Shown piece by piece: positions 54,130-63,762 of a DNA stretch of 64,000 nucleotides. The DNA comes from Acidobacteriota bacterium (GTDB taxonomy: Bacteria > Acidobacteriota > Holophagae > Holophagales > Holophagaceae). Under the pieces are notes generated by a model, which made no database searches, had not been told where the DNA came from, and saw only the letters and a program-made list of their open reading frames with translations. The stretch is taken from the NCBI GenBank assembly GCA_016195985.1, contig JACPYP010000029.1, positions 170,092 through 234,091 of the forward strand, given 5' to 3'. The translations under genes and the position numbers were made by a program. The stretch's first letter is position 1, and each line of letters begins with the position of its first letter.

Positions 54130-55575
54130 ATGCTAAAGAAAGTCGCCATCTTCAAGGCCCTGGATGTAGAAATCAAAAAGCAGAAGGGCCCTGTGGCGGT
54201 AAAAGATGCCTACAAGGGTCATCACTCCTTGAAGGAAGAGCTCAGCCAGCCTGGAATCACCATTTTGGGGGAAGTCGCCGGGGGTGACCCCGGCCGGGGG
54301 CAGGTCCGGGACTCTTATAAGGCCTCGACCCACGCCAAGAGCCTGGCGGAGAACGGCGCGCGGGCCCTTTCGGTGGCAACCGATAAGTTCCTCTACTTTG
54401 GCGAGGACAAACACCTCTCTGAGGTGCGGGGCCAGGTGAAACTTCCGCTGGTGCGGAGGGAGTTCATCTTCGAGGAGTACCAGGTCGAGGAAAGCAAGAT
54501 CCTCGGCGCCGATGCCATCTTCCTCATGCCCGCCCTGCTCACCCAGGATCGCCTGCAGACCCTGCTGAAATTCGCCACCAGCAAGGGTTTGGACGTGGTG
54601 GTCGAAGTGACTTCCGAGGCGGAGCTGGCCCGGGCCGTGGAGGCCGGGGCCGACATCGTTTGTGCCGTGGGACGCAACCTGGACACCTGGGAAGCCTCCT
54701 GGGAGCAGGCGGTCTCGCTCGTGAAAAAAGTCCCCAAGAGCTGCCTGAAAATCGTTGAAGGCGGCATACATAAGCTTGATCAAATCAAGCAAATGGAAGC
54801 TATCGGGGTTCACGGTCTGCTGATCGGGGACGCCCTCCTCGATGACTACTATCCCGGCAAGCGCCTGGCTCAGATTCTGGCCGGCGTGGAGCCTCCGAAA
54901 AAAGCCGCGAAGCCCAAGGGCAAGACCGGCTCTGCCGCCGACGCGGCGTTAGCCCCCACGGCCGCTCCGGCGACCAAGGAACGCATATCCACCCAGCGTG
55001 AAGCCCAGGCCCAATCTGGCGCGAAGGATGCCAAAGGCAAGCCCGCTTCCCGCACGACCCCTTCCAACCCCGCCCAAAAGGGCGTAAAGGAGCCACCCAT
55101 GGCCGAACTGACCAACCCGGTCGCCACCACCGAAGCCCCCGCCGCCAAGAAGCCGGCGAAGAAGGCCGCCCCCAAGAAGAAGGCCGCTGCCAAGAAGCCC
55201 GCCGCCAAGAAGGCCGCTCCGAAGAAGGCCGCTGCCAAGAAGCCCGCCGCCAAGAAGGCCGCTCCGAAGAAGGCTGCCGCCAAGAAGCCCGCCGCCAAGA
55301 AGGCAGCCCCCAAGAAGGCCGCCGTGAAGAAGGCCGCGCCGAAGAAGGCCGCCGTGAAGAAGGCCGCTCCGAAGAAGGCCGCCGTGAAGAAGGCCGCGCC
55401 GAAGAAGGCCGCCGCCAAGAAGGTCGTGAAGAAGGCCGTGAAGAAGGCCGCGCCGAAGAAGGCCGCCGCCAAGAAGCCGGCCGTGAAGAAGGTCGTGAAG
55501 AAGGCCGCGCCGAAGAAGGCCGCCGCCAAGAAGCCGGCCGCCAAGAAGGTCGTGAAGAAGGCCGCGAAGAAGTAG
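54130..55575 (+). CDS. indole-3-glycerol-phosphate-synthase-like barrel fused to histone-H1-like Lys/Ala-rich tail
   Basis: LPLVRREFIFEEYQVEESKILGADAIFLM, VVEVTSEAELARAVEAGADIV, GRNLDTW, GVHGLLIGDALL; then KKAAPKKAAAKKPAAKK repeats to stop, one uninterrupted frame. Confidence 0.88.
   Translation: MLKKVAIFKALDVEIKKQKGPVAVKDAYKGHHSLKEELSQPGITILGEVAGGDPGRGQVRDSYKASTHAKSLAENGARALSVATDKFLYFGEDKHLSEVRGQVKLPLVRREFIFEEYQVEESKILGADAIFLMPALLTQDRLQTLLKFATSKGLDVVVEVTSEAELARAVEAGADIVCAVGRNLDTWEASWEQAVSLVKKVPKSCLKIVEGGIHKLDQIKQMEAIGVHGLLIGDALLDDYYPGKRLAQILAGVEPPKKAAKPKGKTGSAADAALAPTAAPATKERISTQREAQAQSGAKDAKGKPASRTTPSNPAQKGVKEPPMAELTNPVATTEAPAAKKPAKKAAPKKKAAAKKPAAKKAAPKKAAAKKPAAKKAAPKKAAAKKPAAKKAAPKKAAVKKAAPKKAAVKKAAPKKAAVKKAAPKKAAAKKVVKKAVKKAAPKKAAAKKPAVKKVVKKAAPKKAAAKKPAAKKVVKKAAKK
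55099..55575 (+). CDS. possible nested histone-H1-like protein from in-frame internal start (158 aa)
   Basis: AAAGGAG at 55086-55092, 6 nt before in-frame ATG 55099 (MAELTNPVATTEAPAAKKPAKKAAPKKK). Confidence 0.5.
   Translation: MAELTNPVATTEAPAAKKPAKKAAPKKKAAAKKPAAKKAAPKKAAAKKPAAKKAAPKKAAAKKPAAKKAAPKKAAVKKAAPKKAAVKKAAPKKAAVKKAAPKKAAAKKVVKKAVKKAAPKKAAAKKPAVKKVVKKAAPKKAAAKKPAAKKVVKKAAKK
55150..55572 (+). repeat. in-frame tandem repeats encoding AAPKKAAAKKPAAKK and AAVKKAAPKK units
   Basis: 45-bp and 30-bp-type units visible directly in the DNA. Confidence 0.9.
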
Positions 55576-55603
55576 GGCCGTTCAGTCAACACAACCTGGC
55601 TAA

Positions 55604-56929
<1,326 letters not shown>

Positions 56930-56940
56930 GAGACCCCAGG

Positions 56941-57246
56941 ATGAACGCCAACTGGCTCCTGAAGTCCTCCACCCTCTGGGGAGTGCTGGGAGCCTCTGGC
57001 TTTCTGTCCCTGCTGGCCGTGCTCTTCTCCCAGGGAGGGCTGCCCGAGCTTCGCAAGCGCGAAGCGGAACTGCAGACGGCCCGCACCCGGCTGCTGGAGC
57101 TGAACCACCGCAACCGCGAGCTGCTGGAGGAAGTCCAGCGGCTTGCGGCCAAGGATCCTGAACTGATGGAGGCCCTGGCCCGGCGCCAGGGCTATGCGCG
57201 CAAGGGCGAGACCGTCTACACGTTCCGCAGCAGCCGGGAACGGTGA
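56941..57246 (+). CDS. septum formation initiator / DivIC-FtsB-like
   Basis: Short protein: TM then coiled coil ELRKREAELQTARTRLLELNHRNRELLEEVQRL, KGETVYTF. Confidence 0.75.
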   Translation: MNANWLLKSSTLWGVLGASGFLSLLAVLFSQGGLPELRKREAELQTARTRLLELNHRNRELLEEVQRLAAKDPELMEALARRQGYARKGETVYTFRSSRER

Positions 57247-57247
57247 C

Positions 57248-58051
57248 TTGGAGCTCCACCTCGCTTCCGCTTCGGGCAATGTCTTCGGCTACCTCTGGGC
57301 CGATGAGGCTAAAGATTGCCCTGGCGATGATTACGCGAAATTGCTGTGTCCGAAGGGACACGGGTTTGGATTAGATGGCCTTTTTTTGATGCAAAGGCCC
57401 GATTCCGGTCCCTGGCGGTTGGAGCACTGGGATGTGGATGGTGCTAAGACCTTTTGTTCCAACGGTAGTAGAGCGGCGAGGGTGCTCTCCGGCGCCCCAG
57501 GCGGCAACGAAATCCAGGTGCGCTCCAACGGCGAGGACATCCGGCTTCGACGCGATGGCGATGATGTCGGCATCCGCATGCCCGAGGGTGAAGGTTTCGG
57601 TTTGCGCGCAGTGCCCATGCCGACAGCGCTGCCCGCAGGCTTCGGCTGGATTGGGAATCCGCAGCTGGTCCTGCGCGTGCCGTCCGTGGCCGCGGTGGAC
57701 CTGCCGGCGTTCGCGCCACCGTTGCGGCACCATCCGGCGCTGCAAGGCGGCACCAACGTGAACGTGGTGGAGGTGCTGGCCCCGGGCGAAGCGCGGATCC
57801 GCTCCTGGGAGCGGGGCGTGGAGGGCGAGACTCTTTGCTGCGGCACCGGAAGCGCTGTGGCCGCGGCCTGGCTGGCGAGCACGGAAGGCATCACCGCGTG
57901 GCGCCTCCACACCGCCAGCGGCGAGGCGGTGAAGGTGAAGCTCGGCCTGGATGCGACGGGCGCCTGGCGCAACCTCTGGCTCTCCGGCCCGGCCCGGAGG
58001 CTGGGTGTCGTGCATCCCGATCCAGCGCTGCTCCAGCGGCTCCGGAGCTGA
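57248..58051 (+). CDS. dapF: divergent diaminopimelate epimerase family protein
   Basis: SASGNVFGYLW, FCSNGSRAAR, GGTNVNVVEV, RSWERGVEGETLCCGTGSAVAAAW; TTG start inferred. Confidence 0.72.
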   Translation: MELHLASASGNVFGYLWADEAKDCPGDDYAKLLCPKGHGFGLDGLFLMQRPDSGPWRLEHWDVDGAKTFCSNGSRAARVLSGAPGGNEIQVRSNGEDIRLRRDGDDVGIRMPEGEGFGLRAVPMPTALPAGFGWIGNPQLVLRVPSVAAVDLPAFAPPLRHHPALQGGTNVNVVEVLAPGEARIRSWERGVEGETLCCGTGSAVAAAWLASTEGITAWRLHTASGEAVKVKLGLDATGAWRNLWLSGPARRLGVVHPDPALLQRLRS

Positions 58052-58165
58052 TCACAGCGGCCTCCGCCGTGGAACCCCGACCTGCTAGACTGGCATGTTC
58101 CACACCCGAGGGGATGCCGAGATGGTTGGTTCCACCAGCACCTGCGCGATGATGAGGGCCGCCTG

Positions 58166-58945
58166 ATGCGCGCCCGGGTGGTGGTGTTGGCGAACCAGAA
58201 GGGCGGGGTGGGCAAGACCACCACGGCCATCAACCTCGCGGCGTCTCTTGCGATGATGGAGAAGATGGTGCTGCTGGTGGATTTCGATCCCCAAGGCCAC
58301 AGCACCACCGGACTCGGCTTCCCCAAGCCGGACCACCGCGCGGGTTCCTACGCGTTGATGAAGGGCGCGCCAGCGGAGGCGCTGCTTCTCAGCACGGAAG
58401 TGCCCATGATGCAGGTGATCCCGGCGGGCAAGGATCTGGCGCAGCTGGAATTCGAACTCTTCGAGATGCCCCAGCTCCAGGTGCTCAAGCAGGGACTGGC
58501 CCCGGTCATGGACCGCTTCGACTACATCATCATCGACCCCCCGCCCAGCCTGGGAATGATCACCCTGAACGCGCTCACGGCGGCGGACGAGGTCATCGTT
58601 CCCATGCCCTGCGAGTTCTTCGCGCTGGACGGCCTGGCCGAGCTCACCGAGACGCTGAGGCGCATCCAATCCGGCCCCAATCCCCAGCTGCAACTGGGGG
58701 GCATCCTGCTGACCATGGCGGAGGAGCGCACCAATCTGGGAGCCGCCGTCGCCAGCGAAGTGCGCCACGCCTTCCCGGGGAAGGTCTTCCAGACCATCAT
58801 CCCCCGCAACATCCGGCTGGCCGAAGCCCCCAGCCACGGCAAGCCCGTGGCCTTCTACGATCTGCGCTCCAAGGGCGCCCAGGCCTACCTCAGCCTCGCG
58901 AAGGAATGGCTGGGCCTGGAGCTCCCCGCGAGGAGGGAAGCCTAA
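58166..58945 (+). CDS. parA: ParA/Soj chromosome partitioning ATPase
   Basis: [51 protein letters not shown]. Confidence 0.96.
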   Translation: MRARVVVLANQKGGVGKTTTAINLAASLAMMEKMVLLVDFDPQGHSTTGLGFPKPDHRAGSYALMKGAPAEALLLSTEVPMMQVIPAGKDLAQLEFELFEMPQLQVLKQGLAPVMDRFDYIIIDPPPSLGMITLNALTAADEVIVPMPCEFFALDGLAELTETLRRIQSGPNPQLQLGGILLTMAEERTNLGAAVASEVRHAFPGKVFQTIIPRNIRLAEAPSHGKPVAFYDLRSKGAQAYLSLAKEWLGLELPARREA

Positions 58946-59811
58946 TGACTCAGTTGAAGCGTCCGGCGCTGGGCCGGGGACTCACTTCGCTCATGAGCCA
59001 GATGGCTCCAGAGGATGCGAATCAGCGCGAGCTGCCCCTGGGCAGCATGGTGCCCAACCGCGCCCAGCCCCGCACCCACTTCGACGAGGCGGCTTTGGCC
59101 GAGCTGGCCGAAAGCTTGAAGCAGCACGGCATGGTGCAGCCCATCGTGGTGCGGAAGGTGGGCGACAAGTTCGAGATCATCGCCGGCGAGCGCCGCTGGC
59201 GGGCGGCGCGCAAGGCGGGCCTCGCCATGGCGCCGGTCATCATCAAGGAAGTGCCCGACGACAAGCTGCTGGAGATCGCCCTGGTCGAGAACATCCAGCG
59301 CCAGGAGCTGAACCCCATCGAAGAGGCCACGGCCTACTGGCAGCTGGGCGAGCATCTGCGGCTCACCCAGGAGCAGGTGGCCGACCGCGTGGGCAAGTCC
59401 CGGCCCCAGGTGGCCAACACCCTCCGCCTGCTGCGGCTCCCCGCGGAGCTGAAGGCCGAGGTGGCGGATGGACGCCTCAGCACCGGCCATGCGAAGGTCC
59501 TGCTCGGCGTGGCGGACCTCCGCCTCCAGGAGCAGCTGGCCCAGGAAGTGGTGGATCAGCAGCTGAGCGTCCGCGCCCTGGAAGCCCGGATCCAGCAGCT
59601 CCAAAAACAGACCAAGGCCAAGTCCAAGAAGAAGCACCCTCAGGAGCTGTTCATCAAGGCCGCCGCCGAGGAGCTCACCCAGTCTTGGGGCACGCGGGTT
59701 GAGATCAAGGCCAAGGGCAAAACCGGCACCCTGGTGATGCACTACGGCAGCGAAGGCGAACTGGATCGCCTCTTCGAGGCCCTCAAGCACGGTCCGGCGA
59801 AGCGCCGCTAG
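58945..59811 (+). CDS. parB: ParB/Spo0J chromosome partitioning protein
   Basis: RPALGRGLTSLM, PNRAQPRTHFDE, IIAGERRWRAARKAG, ALVENIQRQELNPIEEA. Confidence 0.96.
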   Translation: MTQLKRPALGRGLTSLMSQMAPEDANQRELPLGSMVPNRAQPRTHFDEAALAELAESLKQHGMVQPIVVRKVGDKFEIIAGERRWRAARKAGLAMAPVIIKEVPDDKLLEIALVENIQRQELNPIEEATAYWQLGEHLRLTQEQVADRVGKSRPQVANTLRLLRLPAELKAEVADGRLSTGHAKVLLGVADLRLQEQLAQEVVDQQLSVRALEARIQQLQKQTKAKSKKKHPQELFIKAAAEELTQSWGTRVEIKAKGKTGTLVMHYGSEGELDRLFEALKHGPAKRR

Positions 59812-59836
59812 GCCCGGGTCCAAGCAAGGAGTCCCC

Positions 59837-60694
59837 ATGTCGTCATGGTTCGTGAAAAAGCGCCAGCAGAAGACCGCCGTCGAGGAGAAGACCGTCAGGG
59901 TTCCCGAGGGCCTTTGGATCAAGTGCGAGGCCTGCAAAGAGTTGATCTACCGCAAGGAGCTGGTCAATACCCACAACGTCTGTCCCAAGTGCGGCTACCA
60001 CTTCCGCATCGGGGTGGATGAGCGGCTTGAGAACCTCATGGATAAAGGTTGGACGCCCCTGTTCGGGAACCTTCGAAGCACCGATCCCTTGGGTTTCGTG
60101 GCCATCAAGAGCTATCGGGAGCAGCTGAAGAAGCTGGACGAAGCAGGCCAGACCGACGATGCCGTGGTGGTGGTGGAGGGCACCCTCTCCGGCCACCCCG
60201 TGGTGGCCGCTGTCATGAACTTCGACTTCCTGGCCGCCAGCATGGGCAGCGTGGTGGGCGAGAAGCTGCGGTTGGGGGTCGAGCGCGCCCTGGAAAAGGA
60301 GTGCGCCTACATCATCGTCAGCTGCAGCGGCGGCGCCCGGATGCAGGAGGGCACCCTCTCCCTCATGCAGATGGCCAAGGTCAGCGCGGCCTTGGCGAAG
60401 CTGGACAAGGCCGGACTGCCCTACCTCAGCCTGCTGACGGACCCCACCACGGGCGGCGTCAGCGCCAGCTACGCCATGCTGGGCGACCTCAACATCGCCG
60501 AGCCCAAGGCGCTCATCGGTTTCGCCGGCCCCCGCGTCATCGAGCAGACCATCAAGCAGAGCCTGCCCGAAGGCTTCCAGCGCTCGGAGTTCCTCCAGAT
60601 CCACGGCATGGTGGACAAGGTGGTGAACCGCGACCATCTCAAGGATTTCATCGCCGCCTGCCTGGCGTGGATGATGCCCGCAGCCAGGGACTGA
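59837..60694 (+). CDS. accD: acetyl-CoA carboxylase carboxyltransferase subunit beta
   Basis: Zinc ribbon CEACKELIYRKELVNTHNVCPKCGYH; SCSGGARMQEGTLSLMQMAK; DPTTGGVSASYAMLGD. Confidence 0.97.
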   Translation: MSSWFVKKRQQKTAVEEKTVRVPEGLWIKCEACKELIYRKELVNTHNVCPKCGYHFRIGVDERLENLMDKGWTPLFGNLRSTDPLGFVAIKSYREQLKKLDEAGQTDDAVVVVEGTLSGHPVVAAVMNFDFLAASMGSVVGEKLRLGVERALEKECAYIIVSCSGGARMQEGTLSLMQMAKVSAALAKLDKAGLPYLSLLTDPTTGGVSASYAMLGDLNIAEPKALIGFAGPRVIEQTIKQSLPEGFQRSEFLQIHGMVDKVVNRDHLKDFIAACLAWMMPAARD

Positions 60695-61923
60695 TGGACG
60701 AAGCCTTCACGCCCATCCATATCCCGCGCCTCCAGGAGCGGGGCCACATGGGGATCAAGTGCGGCCTGGAGAACATCAGGGCCCTCCTGGGCGCCCTGGG
60801 CCGGCCCGATGAGGGCTATCCCGTGGTGCTCATCGCGGGCACGAACGGCAAAGGCAGCACCGGCGCCTTCATGGCCCACATGCTCAGGGCCGCGGGCTTC
60901 ACCGTGGGCTGGACCACCTCTCCGCACTTGGCCGACGTGACCGAGCGCGTCTGGGTCGACGGCGAGCCCATCGGCGAAGGGGCCCTCGACCTGCTGCTGG
61001 GCGAAGCCTTCGACGCGGAGGAGCGGGCGGGCATCCAGGCCACCTACTTCGAGCTGGTGATCACGGCGGCCCTCCTCGCCTTCCGCATGACCGGCGTGGA
61101 AGTGGCGCTGCTGGAAGTGGGGATGGGTGGGCGCTGGGACGCCACCAACGCCACGGAACCCTTCCTCACGGTGCTCACCACGGTGGGGCTGGACCATCAA
61201 CAGTACCTGGGTGATACGCGGGAGGCCATCGCGCGGGAGAAGCTCTGCACTGCCCGCGAGGGCAGGCCTCTGGTGCTGGGGCCCTCCCTCGATCCCGAAT
61301 GGATCTGGCCCCTGCTCGCCTGCGCGCCGACCCTGCACCCCGCGCAGCGGCTGGGACCGGCGGACATCCGCTGGGACCACTCGCGGGTGGAGGGCAGGCG
61401 CGTGGGATTGGCGGGGCTCCACCAGCTGGACAACCTGGCCACGGCCTTCGAAGCCATCCGCCAGCTCCAGGCGCGGGGCTTTCCCATTCCTGACGACCGG
61501 CTTTGGGAGGGCGTGGCGCAGGCCCGCTGGCCCGGCCGCCTCTGGCAGGTGCCCGGCCTGGAGGGCGTGTGGATGGACGGCGCCCACAACGTGGACGGGG
61601 CCCGGGCCCTGGCCGAGCACGCCCTGGCTTGCGGGGTGCGCCCTCATCTCTACATGGGGGCCATGGGCGATAAGGATCTGGCAGGCGTGGCCGCGGAACT
61701 GAAACGCATCCGTCCTCTGTCGGTGACCTTCGTGCAGGGCGACGCCCCTCGCTACGCCACCCTGCGCCAGCTTCAGGAGGCCTGGAATCTCGATGCGCCT
61801 CTGCTCACGCTGCGGCAGGCGGCGGCCCACTTGCGGGCCTCGGCAGAGGCTCCCCGCCTGGTGACGGGATCCCTCTACCTGCTGGGGGACCTGTTGCGGG
61901 AGATGGGCATCCGGCCCTTCTAG
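60694..61923 (+). CDS. folC: folylpolyglutamate synthase / dihydrofolate synthase
   Basis: VVLIAGTNGKGSTGAFMAHML, TSPHLADVTERV, EVGMGGRWDATNA, GLDHQQYLGDT. Confidence 0.92.
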   Translation: MDEAFTPIHIPRLQERGHMGIKCGLENIRALLGALGRPDEGYPVVLIAGTNGKGSTGAFMAHMLRAAGFTVGWTTSPHLADVTERVWVDGEPIGEGALDLLLGEAFDAEERAGIQATYFELVITAALLAFRMTGVEVALLEVGMGGRWDATNATEPFLTVLTTVGLDHQQYLGDTREAIAREKLCTAREGRPLVLGPSLDPEWIWPLLACAPTLHPAQRLGPADIRWDHSRVEGRRVGLAGLHQLDNLATAFEAIRQLQARGFPIPDDRLWEGVAQARWPGRLWQVPGLEGVWMDGAHNVDGARALAEHALACGVRPHLYMGAMGDKDLAGVAAELKRIRPLSVTFVQGDAPRYATLRQLQEAWNLDAPLLTLRQAAAHLRASAEAPRLVTGSLYLLGDLLREMGIRPF

Positions 61924-61968
61924 GGCCCGATTTAAGGATGGGCCCCCCTTCGGACCGATGAGGAAGCC

Positions 61969-62637
61969 ATGCGGCGGTGTCTCCTCAGTCTCAGCTTGGC
62001 CGGCATCCTGGGCGCGCAGGCGCCCCTGCACATCGTGTCGGTGGAACGCCGGGGGATGCCGCCCTACGAGGCGACGGACCGAGTCTACGGCCTGGATGGG
62101 GGACTGCCCCAGGGACTCCATGTGGGCGACCGCCTCCGGGTGAAACGGGTGGGGGATTTCCAGTTCATCGGCCGCCTATGGATCACCGAGCTCCGGGGGG
62201 ATCAATCCTCCGCCCGCTTCGAGCCGGTGGGCGCCAGTTTTCCCATGAAGGGCGATCTGGCGTTTCCCGAGGTGCTGCTTTGGCCACCGGCCGTGCGGCC
62301 CCTGAACCAGGAGCCCCTGGCCTTGGTGCAGGCGCCCCTGGGCACCGCCGAAGCCCCGCCCAGGGAAGGCATCATCTATTTCCTTCCGCAGCAGGCCGAA
62401 GTGAGCCCCGCGGGAGTTCGCAAGCTGGAGACCTGGGTGAAGGCCTGGGGCGCGGCCGGGCGCTGGTCGGTGCAGGTGCCCGCCACCAAGGCGCTGAGCC
62501 CTTCCCTTCTGAAGCAGCGGGCGGAATCCCTGCAAGCCGCGTTGCGGGCCCTGGGCATCCAGCAGGTCGGCGTCGAAACCGAGGCAAGGGCCCTGGAGAG
62601 CAAGTTCGACCCCACCTGGATCCGGCACTGGGACTGA
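61969..62637 (+). CDS. hypothetical secreted protein
   Basis: Signal peptide MRRCLLSLSLAGILGAQA; C-terminus weakly OmpA-like. Confidence 0.6.
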   Translation: MRRCLLSLSLAGILGAQAPLHIVSVERRGMPPYEATDRVYGLDGGLPQGLHVGDRLRVKRVGDFQFIGRLWITELRGDQSSARFEPVGASFPMKGDLAFPEVLLWPPAVRPLNQEPLALVQAPLGTAEAPPREGIIYFLPQQAEVSPAGVRKLETWVKAWGAAGRWSVQVPATKALSPSLLKQRAESLQAALRALGIQQVGVETEARALESKFDPTWIRHWD

Positions 62638-62668
62638 TGTCGTTTCGCCTGCAACCGTAAAGGATCGA

Positions 62669-62761
62669 CCACGGAGGCGCGGAGCATGGGCCTTCGGCCT
62701 GCCCATGACGGAGAGGCACGGAGGCCTCCGTTCCGCCTCCGTGAGCTCTGCATCTCCGTGG
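62669..62761. repeat. CCACGGAG-type intergenic palindromic element
   Basis: CCACGGAG...CTCCGTGG outer arms, CACGGAGG...CCTCCGTG inner arms, plus CATGGGC...GCCCATG hairpin. Confidence 0.75.
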
Positions 62762-62811
62762 TGGGTCTCTAGGGTTGATGGCGATCTGGCATGAGGAGCT
62801 AAGCTGGGCGG

Positions 62812-63714
62812 ATGTCCACCGGATCCACCCGCGCCGTCGCCCTCGCCTTGACCGCCAACGGCGGCATCGCCATCTCCAAGTTCGCCGTGTTCCTGGCGAC
62901 GGGAAGTTCCAGCCTCCTCACCGAGGCCATCCACTCGGCCGCCGACTGCGCCAACCAGGTGCTGCTGTTTCTTGGCATGCGCCAGGGCACGCGGCCCCCC
63001 AGCGCCAAGCATCCGCTGGGGCACGGCCAGGCCGCCTTCGTGGCCAGCTTTCTGGTGGCCCTTCTGCTTTTCAGCGTGGGCGGCCTCTACTCGCTGGTGG
63101 AGGGCATCCACAAGATCCGGCACCCCGAACAACCCCACCACCTGGGTTGGGCCGTGGCGTTGCTCCTCTTTGCCGTGGTGCTGGAGGGCTGGTCCCTTCG
63201 GGGCGCCTTATCGGCCGCGGCGCCGGAGCGCCATGGCCGCTCCCTCCTCCGGTACCTTCGGCAATCCAGCAGCACGGAGCTGGTGGTGGTTCTGGCAGAG
63301 GACATCGCGGCGCTGCTCGGCCTGCTGCTCGCGCTGGCGGCGGTGCTGCTGACCATGGCCACGGGCCATCCCGTGTGGGACGGCGTCGGCAGCGTGGCCA
63401 TCGGCCTGCTGCTCATCGCCGTGGCGGCCTTCGTGGGCGTGGAGGTGACCAGCCTGCTGCTGAACGAGGCGCCGCCCCTGGCCTTGCGCGCCCGCATCCG
63501 CGCGGCCGTGAACGAGGATCCGGCCGTGGACCGCGTGCTGAACCTGGTGGCGGTCATTGTGGGCAGCGACCGGCTGATGGTGGCCCTTCAGGTGAAGTTC
63601 CACGCCCAGCCCAGCGGCGCGGCCCTGGTGGAAGCCATCAATGCGATGGAGCGGCGCCTCCGCGATCGCTTCCCCCAGATCCAGCACCTCTTCGTGGAGC
63701 CGGACGAGGCCTGA
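62812..63714 (+). CDS. cation diffusion facilitator family transporter
   Basis: GSSSLLTEAIHSAADCANQVLLFLGMRQG, HPLGHGQAAFVASF, DGVGSVAIGLLLIAVA. Confidence 0.93.
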   Translation: MSTGSTRAVALALTANGGIAISKFAVFLATGSSSLLTEAIHSAADCANQVLLFLGMRQGTRPPSAKHPLGHGQAAFVASFLVALLLFSVGGLYSLVEGIHKIRHPEQPHHLGWAVALLLFAVVLEGWSLRGALSAAAPERHGRSLLRYLRQSSSTELVVVLAEDIAALLGLLLALAAVLLTMATGHPVWDGVGSVAIGLLLIAVAAFVGVEVTSLLLNEAPPLALRARIRAAVNEDPAVDRVLNLVAVIVGSDRLMVALQVKFHAQPSGAALVEAINAMERRLRDRFPQIQHLFVEPDEA

Positions 63715-63762
63715 GGGCGTTCGCATCCAATCGGGGAAGCTGCGCCACGGAGGATGGGCCGC

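Noticed and set aside
54870-55592. Minus-strand ORF MLTERPYFFAAFFTTFLAAGFLAAAFF... resembling a hydrophobic membrane protein
   Set aside because: Exact antisense of the Lys/Ala repeat tail; AAG/GCC repeats read backwards give Phe/Ala. Artifact.
60049-60693. In-frame N-terminal extension of the folC ORF across accD
   Set aside because: Overlaps accD out of frame with Arg/Gly/Pro-rich translation; the folC start at 60694 (TGATG overlap) fits better.
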